Positions 36,103 to 48,322 of a stretch of 64,000 nucleotides of DNA are shown here, one piece after another. The position numbers were made by a program, and so were the translations under genes. The notes beneath the pieces were generated by a model. That model was not told where the DNA came from. It worked only from the letters and a program-made list of their open reading frames with translations, and did not search any database. The DNA comes from Saprospiraceae bacterium (lineage in GTDB: Bacteria; Bacteroidota; Bacteroidia; Chitinophagales; Saprospiraceae), in contig JADKEB010000008.1 in assembly GCA_016718205.1 (NCBI GenBank), positions 169,851 through 233,850 on the forward strand, written 5' to 3'. Numbering within the stretch: position 1 is the first letter of the stretch; the number at the start of each line of letters is the position of its first letter.

Positions 36103-36798
36103 TCATTGTCGTACAGTACGTTGTTCAATCCTTTTTTCGTATTTTTCTCCCTGAAATATTCGCTGCACAAAAATGCCGGGAATATGAATAAAATTCGGAT
36201 CGAGTGTCCCAGCAGGAACCAATTCTTCAACCTCTGCAACTGTTATTTTTGCTGCTCCGCACATACATGGATTAAAGTTTCTGGCCGTACCTTTGAAAAT
36301 CAGATTGCCAGCTTCATCCCCTTTCCATGCCTTGACGATGGCAAAATCGGCTTCAAAAGCACTTTCCATAATATACATTTTACCATTGAATGCTCTTGTT
36401 TCCTTACCTTCAGCCACTTCTGTACCATACCCAGCAGGTGTAAAAAATGCAGGAAATCCTGATTGAGCAGCACGGCATCTTTCGGCAAGCGTACCTTGGG
36501 GTATCAATTCCACTTCGAGTTCGTCACTTAACATTTGTCTTTCAAACTCTTCATTTTCGCCTACGTATGACGAAATCATTTTTTTGATTTGTTTGCCTTG
36601 CAATAACAGACCCAAACCAAAGTCATCTACACCTGCATTATTGGAGATACAGGTGAGATTTTTAACACCCATTTTAACCAGCTCTGAAATACAGTTCTCT
36701 GGGATACCACACAATCCAAAACCTCCTACCATTAAGGTCATGCCATCTCTGATTCCTGACAATGCACTGGTGACGTTTTCTACTTTTTTATTGATCAT
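36103..36798 (-). CDS. scoA: 3-oxoacid CoA-transferase, subunit A
   Basis: A 231-residue protein of the SCOT alpha-subunit family. MVGGFGLCGIPENCI (about 21-35) is the signature glycine-rich opening, followed by LTCISNNAGVDDFGLGLLL, ELIPQGTLAERCRAAQSGFPAFFTP and NPCMCGAAK. The enzyme transfers CoA between succinyl-CoA and acetoacetate-type 3-oxoacids. The catalytic Glu resides in subunit B, which normally follows directly; here the next gene is ppk1 and no subunit B is in the window. The subunit must be supplied from elsewhere, or the pair has been separated. The gene itself is complete and starts with ATG. Confidence 0.88.
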   Translation of the reverse strand: MINKKVENVTSALSGIRDGMTLMVGGFGLCGIPENCISELVKMGVKNLTCISNNAGVDDFGLGLLLQGKQIKKMISSYVGENEEFERQMLSDELEVELIPQGTLAERCRAAQSGFPAFFTPAGYGTEVAEGKETRAFNGKMYIMESAFEADFAIVKAWKGDEAGNLIFKGTARNFNPCMCGAAKITVAEVEELVPAGTLDPNFIHIPGIFVQRIFQGEKYEKRIEQRTVRQ

Positions 36799-37017
36799 CT
36801 GATATTGATATTAGTTTGACAACAAAGATAATAAGTATCTAATAATATTTCCAAAACATCTTCGACATATGCAACTTCCCTGTGTACTGCAAATCAATTT
36901 TTAAAAATGATCTTATTGATTAAAAACCTGATAACCTATATGAAGATTTTCCTGATAAGAGTTATATTTAAATTTATATGTTTGAGCGAAAGTAAGGAAA
37001 TTTAATTTTGGACAAGT

Positions 37018-37177
37018 GTCATGTCAAGTGTTGAATGACGGATCAATTATAAGTAGATTTTTCTTTTGATCAAGGCGAGGGTTCCCGACCTTAGCCTTAG
37101 CTAAGGAAGGGGTTCATCAACGAAGAGCAAATGGAAAAGATACAATAAGTCATCTGTCAATTTAACCTTGACATGAC
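37018..37177 (+). repeat. Dispersed structured element R1, copy 2 (160 bp)
   Basis: Bounded by a perfect 11-bp inverted repeat, GTCATGTCAAG at 37018-37028 and CTTGACATGAC at 37167-37177, with looser pairing further in. The core repeats the family boxes (GATCAAGGCG, then AACGAAGAGCAAAT) around a central stem CCTTAGC-CTTA-GCTAAGG at 37089-37106. Arms differ in sequence from copies 1 and 3 but pair with each other. Confidence 0.6.
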
Positions 37178-37219
37178 GCGTTTTTAATGTACACCCCTAG
37201 CACTAGATGCCTGAATGGT

Positions 37220-37460
37220 CTCGTCGTTAACGAGAATTGAGTAAAATTCTTTACTCAATAAAGAAGGAACTGCGAAAGCCACCCATCCAATCAAATGTTA
37301 GATTGGCTCTTTCATTAAATCGTGATTTCGTATCACGATTTTGTTTCGCATCATTCAGTCCAGCTCGCAGCGAATACTGCATTTAGTCGGTCATGACGAT
37401 TTTTAAAAAAAAATGTCTTGATCGGGACTGAAACGTCCCGAAAGCTCAAGCGTAGCTTGA
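37220..37460. repeat. Series of six consecutive hairpins in non-coding DNA
   Basis: Six inverted repeats follow each other: 37220-37234 (CTCGT/ACGAG); 37237-37258 (TTGAGTAAA/TTTACTCAA); 37287-37306 (CCAATC/GATTGG); 37317-37341 (10-bp stem AAATCGTGAT); 37423-37440 (CGGGAC/GTCCCG); and 37446-37460 (TCAAGC/GCTTGA). They lie in the 36799-37688 gap between scoA and the giant adhesin terminator. No ORF is convincing there. Function unknown. Confidence 0.55.
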
Positions 37461-37688
37461 CGTGGTACGGCGAAAAATATAACCCTTGCCAAAATAAAAT
37501 TTGCCCTTGGAGCCAAGTGATAAAAGTTTAAACATACTCTAACTCCTAAGCTGACAAAGTAGTACTAAATACCCCGAATTTTGTGGATAACTTTTTTTAC
37601 ACACCACTTTTTTATCCATTTCTGAGCAATGTGGGTTAAACATAATCTTGATCAAACTTTTCCTTTTATCTTTTATAATAGACAGATT

Positions 37689-37726
37689 AAAAAAAGGCCA
37701 AGGAAGTTTAAATCCTCCCTGGCCTT
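37689..37726 (-). terminator. Rho-independent terminator of the giant adhesin gene
   Basis: On the minus strand a stem AAGGCCAGGGAGGA / TTCCTTGGCCTT is followed by a T-run of about seven (the + strand A-run at 37689-37695). It lies 74 nt past the adhesin stop at 37800, in the right orientation. A classic intrinsic terminator shape. Confidence 0.75.
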
Positions 37727-37799
37727 ATAAAATTCTAAGTATTACACTTCTTTTAGTGAAACTTAAATTTGAGAATGATCTTTATAATTCTTTGATTAC

Positions 37800-40700
37800 T
37801 TACTCAATTACAATCAATGGTTTGCTGGTCAGAACACCATCCACATTGATCACAATGTAGTACATTCCTTTACCTAACTCTAATCCTGTATCCTGGTACT
37901 TTATTAATTCTCCGTCTGAGACTCTGTCTATGATCTTACTTCTCAGCTTCTTGCCGGTACTATCATAGATATCTGCTGTGACTCTTTGTCCTTCTGATGC
38001 CAGGATTTCTATGCTATAGGCTCCTTTTGTAGGGTTCGGATATACTGTCAGCTTACTACCAGTATTATCTCTTTCTACTTTTATCGCAATAGGACCATAC
38101 ATGTTTTCATTGCCATCATAATCCACTTGTCTCAAACGATACACATAATCACCATTCCTGCTGATTTCTGAATCTGTAAGGTTGTAAACATTGGTCATCG
38201 TACTATTTCCTTTTCCATTTACCCGGCCTATTACTTCAAAATCTCCTTTATTTACACTTCTTTCTATCTCAAAATAGTCATTGTTGACTTCTGTCAATGT
38301 TGTCCAGATAAGCTCATTGACATCATCAGTCTGATTCCATCTTCCCGTAAAGTCTTTGAGTATTACCGGTAAGGCTTTAGATTTTATTCCGGCATCTATA
38401 TCGGTTATCGTTACTGCATAACCCACTGTAAATATTAAGGTCGTCTGATTTGTAAAATCTATCACATCACTATCCTTGGCATCATCTGACCCTTGATTTG
38501 GTGTTACAAAATCATAATTTTCCGGCTTATGTACTTTTATAAAATAGGTTCCCAATTGACATATTTCAAAATTGTAATATCCGTTTTTAGTGGGATCATT
38601 TGGATTTTGTTTTGTAAACATGGTTTGTACCGGCACCAATGGATTGTTGGTAGAATACAATTCGACCTTAACTCCACTCATTCCTACATCTCCTGCATCC
38701 TGCACATCCTTTATACCTCCTTGGTCTACCCAAACATAATCACCTACGTTAGAACATCTATAAAATCCTGCATCGATCGTTCTGTTATCCTCACCTGACA
38801 CCAATACCTCTGATGGTGCTGCACCGCTAACAGGATGAGCATCGCTGTCTACCGCATCATCCGGCGTGGAATTCGATGGTGAAGATTTATAGGCCGAACC
38901 TGGTCTCACAAATGTCACCGTGTAAGTACCCGGTACCAGATTGATAAATTCATACAAACCACTTGCATCGGTTGTCGTTGTCTTATTTACAGGTACTCCA
39001 AATACATCTGTTCCCGTAAGGTTTACTATCACTCCCTGAATTCCCGGCTCAAAGGCATCTTGTATTCCATTGGCATTTCTATCCTCCCATACAAAATTCC
39101 CGATCTGTGCCAGTTTGTAATATCCTGCGTCGATGGTTGTATTATTATCTCCTCCTGAAAGATTGACTACAGGACTCAATCCATTGATCGGATTGGCATC
39201 ACTATCTTTGGTATCATTGCCTCCCGCATCTCTTGGTGATGTTATATAGTTAGTTGGCGTATCAAACTTCACTGTATAGCTACCTGGCGTCAGGTTGTTA
39301 AAGCTGTAAAATCCATTGCTTGCAGTACTCGTAAATGCTTCCTGCATACCACTACTGTTGAATAATCTTACGGTCACACCACCGATGCCTGGCTCGCCGG
39401 CTTCTTGTACGCCATTCGCATTTAGATCATGCCATACAAAATCTCCCAAACTCGCTCTACTATAATAACCTGCGTCGATCGTTGGGTTGTTTTCGCCGCT
39501 ACTAAGGGTCACTTGCTGTGATTTGCCGGTCGTCGTACTCGCATCACTGTCTTTGGTATCATCACCGCCACTGTCTTTGCTTGTAGTAGTATACCCATTT
39601 GGTGCTATGAAATTCACTACATAAACTACTCCTGGTCTCAGGTTGGTAAACTGGTAACTTCCGTTGGTGCTTGTGGTGGCATTGGGTACTAAAATATTAT
39701 TGATGTCTCTGGCCTGATTGCCACTTGCATCTTCTAATCTTACCGTCACGCCTCCTATTCCTGGCTCGCCACTATCTTGTACTCCATTCGCATTGGTATC
39801 TTCCCATACATAATCGCCCAAACTTGCTGCTCTCAGATAACCGGCATCGATCGTATTATTGGTTTCACCGCTCTGTACCGTTACTGGTGAAGCTGCTCCT
39901 GTGGTGATACTCGCATCACTGTCTTTACTGTCGTCTCCACCTTGGTCTGGTGTGGTGGTTACGGTATTGGTTGGTTTGGTAAACGTCACCGTATAGGTTC
40001 CTGGGGCCAGATTTGTGAACTGGTAGCCGCCATTGGTATTGGTGGTCACTGTGATCGGTGTGATCGGTGTACCGTCTCCCTTAGTACCTGTCAAGGTTAC
40101 GGTAACTCCTGCTATTCCTGGCTCGCCCGCATCCTGTATACCGTTACCGTTTTTGTCCTCCCATACAAAGTCGCCTATCGTCGCTGGTCGGTAATATCCC
40201 GCATCTATCGTTGGGTTATTTTGACCGCCTGTCAGCGTCACTCCCGCAGCTTTACCTGTCGTAACATTGGCATCACTGTCTTTGGTATCGTCTACACCTC
40301 GGTCAGCACTACTTGGTTGATAGCCGTTTGGTGTATTGAATTTCACAACATACACCACTCCTGGTTTCAGATTTGTAAACTGATACTGACCATTGGTACC
40401 TGTCGTGGTAGCCGGTATGATGTTATTATTGATATCTCTTGCCGGGTTGCCGGCTGCATCCTCCAGACTTACGCTTACTCCTGATATTCCTGGCTCACCA
40501 CTATCTTGTACACCGTTGCCGTTTCTGTCATCCCATACAAAATCCCCAAGACTTGCTGGTCTGGTAACTCCCGCATCCACTGTGGTATTGTTTTGTCCAC
40601 TTACTAAGGTGATTGCTGTGGTACTTCCTGTCGTAGGACTTGCATCACTATCTTTATCGTCAGTGCCATTGTCTTGGCCTGTAAAGGCTGTTCCTGTCGG

Positions 40701-43700
40701 TTTGGTAAAGGTAACCGTATATGTTCCTGGCTTCAGATTGGTAAAGCTATAGCTTCCATCTGTTCCTGTCGTGGTAGTCTGATTAACTGGCGTACCATCT
40801 CCTGCTGTTCCTGTCAGGGTCACTGTGAGTCCGCTGATCCCTGGCTCACCGGCATCTTGCCTGCCATTGCCATTGGTATCATCCCATACAAAATCTCCTA
40901 GACTGGCTGGTTTGTAATATCCTGCGTCTATCGTCGGATTGTTTTGTCCACTCTCTAAGGTTACTCCTGGTGTTTTACCAGTTGTAGCATTGGCATCACT
41001 GTCTTTGGTATCATCGCCTCCTCTATCTACACTGCTTGGTTGGTAACCATTAGGAGTTGTAAATTTAACTACATACACCACACCTGGTTTTAGATTGGTA
41101 AATTGATACTGACCATTCACTCCTGTTGTTGTCGAAGTTATGATTGTATTATTGATATCTCTAGCTGGGTTGCCACTTGCATCCTCAAGACTTACTATTA
41201 CTCCTGATATGCCTGGCTCACTGGTATCTTGTACGCCATTACCATTTCGGTCATCCCAAACAAAATCTCCTAAACTTGCTGGTCTCAGTAATCCTGCGTC
41301 TATCGTCAGATTGGTCTCTCCGGCTCCTAAGTTGATGGCTCCTGTGGTATTAGTGCCACTATTGATATCACTGTCTGTATTGTCATTACCTGAATTTGGC
41401 GTGGTAACATTGTACCCTGTGGGTGGTGTCACTCGTACATAATAGGTACCTGGTGGCAGATTATCAAATAGGTATGCGCCCGTGCCGCTTGTGGTGGTGG
41501 TGCGGATGACATTGTTGTTTTGATCCAGCAATTGTACTGTTACTCCTGATATACCGGGCTCTCCACTGTCTTGTTGTCCATTGCCATTCTTATCTTCCCA
41601 TACAAAGTCTCCTATCTTGCCGTTCGGGATGTATCCCGCATCTACTGTAGGATTATTGTCTCCTGGGTTGAGTGTGTAATTTTGGGTACGTCCATTCGTC
41701 ACATTGGCATCACTGTCTTTGGTATCATCTGTCGTATTGGCAATCGTTCTACTGTATCCTGTTACGGCACCAAACTCTACATAATACGTTCCTGCACATA
41801 CTTCAAACTCATAAAATCCCTGACCATTGGTTGTGGTCTGTGCCACCTCTACATTGGATGTATTGTATAATTTTACAGATACACTCCTATACCTGGTTCG
41901 TTGGTGTCTTGTATGCCATTAGCATTGTCATCTCTCCATACGAAGTTACCGATCTTTGCTTTAGGCTGTACGGTAACACTGACAAAATCTGTATCGGTAC
42001 AGCCTGTCGATGCTACCACTACGACTCTGTATTGCGTATTGGTCACTGGGCTAACCATTGGGTTTTGTTGCGTGCTTGTGATAGTAGCCGATGGTGGTAC
42101 ATTCCATACCACTCCGGATATCGTTGCTCCTGCAGGTGGTGTCGCTGTAGGGTTACCTCCCTATTTGTACACTATTTGCCTATACATATTGTCTTATCAA
42201 GTCCTGCATCTGCCACTGGATTGAGATTGACATTGACATCTACAATGATTTGTTTGCTTACTGCACATCCGTTTAGCGTCGCTGTTAATGTATATACTAT
42301 ATCAAATGGTGGCGTAGATAGTGGTCTCGCTACGGTATTGCTATTTAAAAATAAGTTAGGTGTCCATTGGAACGTGGCTCCCGGGCTTACCTGATTAGGG
42401 TCATTGGGATTGGGACCTATCTGTACTGTCCCACCCTGACATACTGGATAGTTGTCTTGGGTATTTAAGAGCACGCCTGTTTTAACTAAGATTGCCTTCG
42501 TATATACAGATGGGCAGTTGTCTTTTGTTACTGTCAACGTCACTGTTCTTGCTGTATTCTGGAAAGTACTTGCCCACTTGATGCTTTCTGTAGGGTCGTT
42601 GGCATCGCCGTCTAAGCTCGTGCCTCCGTCAAAGGTCCATGCATACGTCGCTCCTGATACTACCGGACTGGCACTGAATACGGCGTACTCATCTACACAT
42701 ATCTCATTCGGACCTGTAAGTCCTGATGAAGGAAGTGGTGTCACGGTCACTATGGCTTGTGCACTGTTGGTACAGCCATTGGCTGCGGTTACTGTGACAG
42801 TGTAGGTTGTTGTAATAGCTGGGTTTACGGTGATACTTGCTGTTGTCGCATTGGTATTCCAAATGTAACTACCTCCTGTGCCTGCTCCACTTGCTGTCAG
42901 TGTTGTATTGGTGCCATTACATATCGTTTTGTTTCCGCCTGCATTCGCTGTAGGTATTCCAACATCTTGTAAAACAGTTGTACTTGTTGAAGATGCACAA
43001 CCATTTTGACTATCGGTTACTGTTACTCTATAAGTGCCTGAGACCGAGACGTTATTTTCCCTTGAAGTCGCTGTATATCCTGAAGGGCCTGTCCATGCAT
43101 AAGTATAGTTCGTGACATTTGGAAATGCTCTGATCGTCACACTGTTATCTATACACGTAATTGGTCCTCCGATATTATCAGCGCTTACATTTGCCGGTGG
43201 TGTATTGTTTAATGTAACAACAGTTACATCTGTTGCTGTACATCCTGTCGCTGTCACCGTTACTGTAAGTGTGTAAGTTCCTGCAGTGTTCACTGTAGGT
43301 GTGGCTGTGGTACCGCCACTCACGATATTGCCTCCATTACTGGGTGCCCATCCATAGGTCACTCCGGGTGTTGTACTGCTACCAGTCAAAATAACACTCG
43401 TGGTGCTACAGGTTAAGATTTTATCTGAACCCGCATTTACATTCGGTTTGGTAATGTCTTGTGTTACTGCAATATTTGTGGCAGATGAACAGCCTGTCGT
43501 GGTACTCGTCACCGTTACTGTATACGTTCCTGCACTGCTTACTGTGATATTCCTTGTGCTTTGATTGCTTACACTCCATAAATAGGTTACTCCAGTGCCT
43601 GGTGAAGCTGTCAACACTGCGTTGGTCCTAATACACGTCAAATTTCCATCTTTTGCTATGGTTGCAGCAGGTAATGTATGCAAGCCTACATTCACGATGT

Positions 43701-46700
43701 CTGTAGCTGTACATCCTTTATTGTCTGTCACTGTCACCGTATAAGTGGTCGCTGATGCAATGCCTCCAGTGATGGTCACGGGGCTTCCAACTCTGCCACC
43801 TGTCCAACTGTAGTTATATGGTGTTGTGCCTCCTGTTGCTGAGGCTGATAATGTAAATGTCGTACTTGGACATACCGATTTATCATTTTCGGCTGCAACT
43901 TGCAGGCCTGATTGACTACTGATGGTCCCTTGTGCCGGTGTGGATACACATTGTCGCTGGACATAACTGACCTCTGCGTTGTAGGTTCCATTACCCAGGT
44001 TGCTAAATACATTGCTCGTCTGCCATGCGCCTCCATTGATTCTATACTGCAGCGTCTGGCCTGCTTGTCCGCTCGCCGTCACCGTAAGGGTACCGGTATT
44101 GCCGGTATTGTTACATGAACTGTTCGGTGTGGTACTTACATTGCTGATGACGGGTTTGCTATATACGGTGATCGTGGCCCTGGCTGATGCCACACATCCT
44201 TGTGGTGAGGTCACGGTGACCACATAGCTCGTCGTACTCGCCGGCGTTACCGTGACGGCATTGGTCGTCGCATTATTGGCCGCAGCATTCCATAAGTAGG
44301 TGCCGCCACCGCTCGCTGTCAAGGTCACTGATGCTCCGGCACATATATCTGTACTTACTGTTACGATCACTGGATTAAACTCCGAAAAGATTACTATACT
44401 CCTTGTGTCCTTGCAACCTTTATTGTCTGTAACTGTCAAGGTATAGGTACCATTGGCTGTAATAAACGGATTCTGAGTCTCTGAAGTATAACCATTCGGT
44501 CCACTCCAACTATAGGTATATGGTGCTGTTCCGCCACTCGCACTTCCAAACAACTGTGCATTGGCTGTGATACAGTTGTTGCCTGTGGCGGTGATGCTGG
44601 CGGTAGGATTGGATGTCACGGACAATGTTCTTGTGCCTATTGCCGTACATCCATTATTGGTCACCGTTACCGAATAAGTTCCATCAATGCTTACGTTAAT
44701 AGATGCTGTTGTCGCTCCTGAACTCCATACATAAGTACCTCCCCCACTCGCTGTGAAAGTACTACTGCCGCCCGCACATATCGTTTGGGTGCCTGTTATA
44801 GTGGCTGTTGGATTGGATGTCACGGTCAATGTTCTTGTGCCTATTGCCGTACATCCATTATTGGTCACCGTTACCGAATAAGTTCCCGCAATGCTTACGT
44901 TAATAGATGCTGTTGTCGCTCCTGAACTCCCATACTCCCACTCGCTGTGAAAGTACTGCCGCCTGCACATATCGTTTGGGTTCCTGTTATAGTGGCTGTT
45001 GGATTGGATGTCACGGTCAATGTCCTTGTGCCTATTGCCGTACATCCATTATTGGTCACCGTCACTGTATAGGTGCCTGCTGTGCTTACGTTGATAGAAG
45101 CTGTATTTGCTCCTGTACTCCATGAATAAGTACCTCCCCCACTCGCTGTGAAAGTACTACTGCCGCCTGCACATATCGTTTGGGTGCCTGTTATTGTGGC
45201 TGTTGGATTGGATGTCACGGACAATGTTCTTGTGCCTATTGCCGTACATCCATTATTGGTCACCGTTACCGAATAAGTTCCCGCAATGCTTACGTTAATA
45301 GATGCTGTTGTCGCTCCTGAACTCCATACATAAGTACCTCCCCCACTCGCTGTGAAAGTACTACTGCCGCCTGCACATATCGTTTGGGTGCCTGTTATGT
45401 TTGCTGTGGTAGTGATAACAGTCACCGTAAAACTTGTCACAGCGGTACAACCCTTACTGTCTGTTGCAGTTACTGTATAGATCGCATTTTGAGTAGGAAG
45501 AGATTTTTGATTTCCTGTTCCTAAGTTGTTGCTCCAATTATATGTATAACCTGGTGTACCGTATAAGGCTCCCACTGTTTTAATAAAATTAGGACCAGCG
45601 CATACTTCATCATTATTTATGGGTAAGGTGAGTTGTGGGTTGATGATAAATATAGCTTGATCAGTCGCAGTACAGCCATTTCCATCTGTTACTGTTACCG
45701 TGTATGTTCCAGCAACAGATCTGTTGGCTCCATTTGCCAAACCATCTGACCAAACGTAAGTGTACGGTGTACTACCTCCACTCGCAGTTGCAGTCAGTGG
45801 TGCGCTTTGTCCAAAACACCTTTGAACATCGGGTGCATTTGCACTTAATACTGTTAATGTAATTTGATTTAATCTAAACTGTAAATCGCCTTGTGTTTGT
45901 GTAGGATTAAACCAAATCCCTCCTCCCAATGAGTTATTCCACATAGATGCTCCTGTTCCAATTTGAAATGGGTGATTATTTGCTTGTGGTGGATTTACTA
46001 TGTTATAATTCTGACCTGCGTAAGCACCTGTGCCACAAATATTCATTGTAAATGTATTATAGAAAGTCCAATTGCCTGTGTTAGGAGTACATCCTACCGC
46101 TGGTGACCAAGGAGCTACAGGTGAGCCCGTTGTCTTTTGAGAACCAATTACTTCAATTAAATATCCCCTGGTTAAATCTACGTTTCCGAAAGTACCATTA
46201 CTTTTTACGACTTCTATAAGACCTCTTACTGTTCCGTCAGTATATTCGATCAGAAGTGGAGTTGTGCCAGGCTTAACTTGGAATGCACCATTGTTGTTAC
46301 TAAAAATATGTCTATCATCCGTCCATGCACTTGGGTTACAAAAGTACCAGGGTCAATGATATTATATGCTTTTAATATGTTAGCTGCACAAAGATTTGGC
46401 AAGACTGGATTACAGGAAGTTGAATTTAAAACTGTGTGTTGCAAACATATACTAGTAGGTGCCACACTATTTGGTCCATTACCACAAGATCCATCATTAG
46501 CCACTGACCAGTGCTCAATGACGATCTGATCAGTTCCTGATGGTAAGATAACAGTCCCCAACGACCCACGCCAATATCCTTGATTTCTTAAATCCGGAAC
46601 ATCATTGGTATAACCAGTAGAAGCTTGAACTATGCCATTTTTCTTAAATACTATTCTCCATCTTTCATTAGCTTGTGTGACGGTATTTCTGCTAGCATAT

Positions 46701-47641
46701 CCATCATAACTTACTACATCTGACACATTTATTGACACACCTGAATTATAAGCTGCTGGATATGGTCCTGGAATAGTGTAACTTGTTGTTGAACCACAAA
46801 ACATCCTTAAACTAGAACTGCCATCCGTTTGATTTATAGCTTGTGTCCATAAAAAGCTCCCTGCTGCGCAGGTAGGAGTAGGTGCACAAAATGGTGGGGC
46901 ATTTGGATTGTCTGGATCACAGGCATCTGAACAACAAGCGCTTAGCTGAATGTCCTTAAATTCCTGAGCTGCCATACCTGTTCCAGAATTCAAATCATAA
47001 GCTACTATACCTATTCTATAGGTAGCATTACCTGGCAAATTCTGAAGTGATGTTAAATCTATAGTGCTATATGACCATGTTGTGGTGGACATCGTAATAT
47101 TATTTGTTGTATATATTTCATTTCCATTTTGATACACCTTGATAGCAAGTTTTCTAGGATAGTTATTGTTCTGCCCAGTACCACCAATATTTGGTCCAGT
47201 AATAGCTTGAATTAATAACTGACCAAAGCTGACTGTTTTGGTAGGATCAAAATTAATGTCAAAATATACTTGACGATTACCTGACCAATTGGATGATTCA
47301 GACGTATCCCATTCGCCCACACACGCTGCATTATCATTACACTCGCAGGTGGTATTACCATTTGTCCTTCGAAGATTACCTAATGTTGTTGCACAGCCGA
47401 ATTTAATCCCGGGAACAGCTTGGTCTATATCACATGAGGATCCTTGAAGGATTTGGAATTGAGCTACTTTAGGGCAAGTTAATGATGGAACTGCACCAAG
47501 GGGTGACGTACAAGGACTTTGGGCAATTACGGTACTATTTATTGTGGATGAAAATAGTATAAAAAGAATTATACTTTTGATTAGGCTTGTACCATTAAAG
47601 TACAATTTGCCTTTACTTAAAGGTAAAATAAAAAATTTCAT
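37800..47641 (-). CDS. Giant secreted adhesin: Ig-like repeats, ten SdrD B-like repeats, T9SS sorting domain (several frame breaks)
   Basis: One locus of about 3280 residues read from ATG 47641 (signal sequence ...SIILFILFSSTINSTVIAQ); a TTG seven codons upstream is less likely. Order: a unique N-terminal region of about 550 residues; a long array of PKD/Ig-like repeats ending GTYTVTVT, including tandem 68-residue units; ten SdrD B-like repeats (IGDFVWEDKNGNG...DAGEPGISGV...GTYTV); then a type A T9SS domain (KLTVYPNPTKGAYSIEI... ...GMYYIVINVDGVLTSKPLIVIE). Frames change near 46325, 44945 (13 bp short), 42155-42170 (two extra bases) and 41885 (one extra A), yet homology continues across each. 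The protein is expected on the cell surface as a long fibrous adhesin. Ligand unknown. Confidence 0.85.
44611..45413 (-). repeat. Tandem 204-bp repeats inside the giant adhesin
   Basis: The landmark GGATGTCACGG recurs at 44611, 44815, 45006 and 45210, giving spacings of 204, 191 and 204 bp. Units encode near-identical 68-residue Ig-like domains (TQTICAGGSSTFTASGGG...). The 191-bp unit lacks 13 bp, which causes one of the frame breaks. Very high identity makes this stretch prone to recombination and to assembly error. Confidence 0.85.
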
Positions 47642-47763
47642 TCTCAAAAATTTTAGGTTCAAAAAAATAAAAAACTGAAGTTCGGAATTTCAATTCCTGT
47701 CTAAAAAATATTCATGAGACTTTTTAAAAAGTATAAGTCACATCAAAATTATATAAAATCACA

Positions 47764-47931
47764 AAATGTAAAATAATTTACATTTCAATAATTTAATTTT
47801 TCAATTTTAAAAAAATAAAATGTCATATTGTAAATAACAATAATATATTGATTTTCAACTGCAAAATAAATTAAAAATAATATTTTATTAAATAATAAAT
47901 ACTAAATGTAAAAAATATTACATTTAGTATT
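47764..47931. promoter_or_regulatory. Two related palindromes upstream of the giant adhesin
   Basis: 47764-47785 is AAATGTAAA-ATAA-TTTACATTT (9-bp arms). 47898-47931 is AATACTAAATGTAA with its perfect inverted partner (14-bp arms, 6-nt loop). Both share the AAATGTAA..TTACATTT core and lie 123 and 257 nt upstream of ATG 47641 in very AT-rich DNA. Paired operator-like sites or RNA hairpins are possible. Confidence 0.45.
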
Positions 47932-48322
47932 GGTTAATTGTGGGGTTATTTTGGATCTGATGTGGTTAAATATCATCAAATTCAAAAGTAAGACACAATA
48001 ACGAACCATTACCCCTATTTGAAATGATTTTTTTTTCATTTATTTCGAAAAAAATTTTACTTTCTACACTCGTTGTTGTCCAAAGTCTTTCTGACTTTCA
48101 GACTACTATCTTTCGGTCTCCTGACCGGTGTGGATGTGATGATTTGGGGACCTGCTTACCTTTATACTTGCGGTAAGTAAACCTGACTGCGTTTTGAGGC
48201 CTTAACCTTATGCGATTTCATTAAAGGCCTTGCAAATTTATTTGCAAGTGAAGCAAACTTGTTGTACTTGAAAATTGCAACGCCTTTAACCGATGTGGAA
48301 GTGGTGCTGTGCTAAGGGTTTG
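47932..48322. other. Non-coding region with small hairpins
   Basis: No gene is recognisable. It contains a perfect hairpin at 48229-48248 (CTTGCAAAT-TT-ATTTGCAAG) and an AGGCCTT...AAGGCCT dyad (48197-48230). It lies between the adhesin leader and R1 copy 3. Confidence 0.4.

Noticed and set aside
37220..37460. Integron attC array
   Set aside because: The hairpins lack the attC core sites and no integrase is nearby.
39725..40901. Long + strand open frames opposite the SdrD repeats
   Set aside because: They are antisense shadows of repetitive, glycine/threonine-rich codons; they have no signal, start context or family likeness, and the minus frame carries clear SdrD homology.
42172..45045. Separate gene beginning at 45045
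   Set aside because: Its first 40 residues are out-of-frame reading of the Ig repeats; it is a downstream part of the giant adhesin after a 13-bp shortage.
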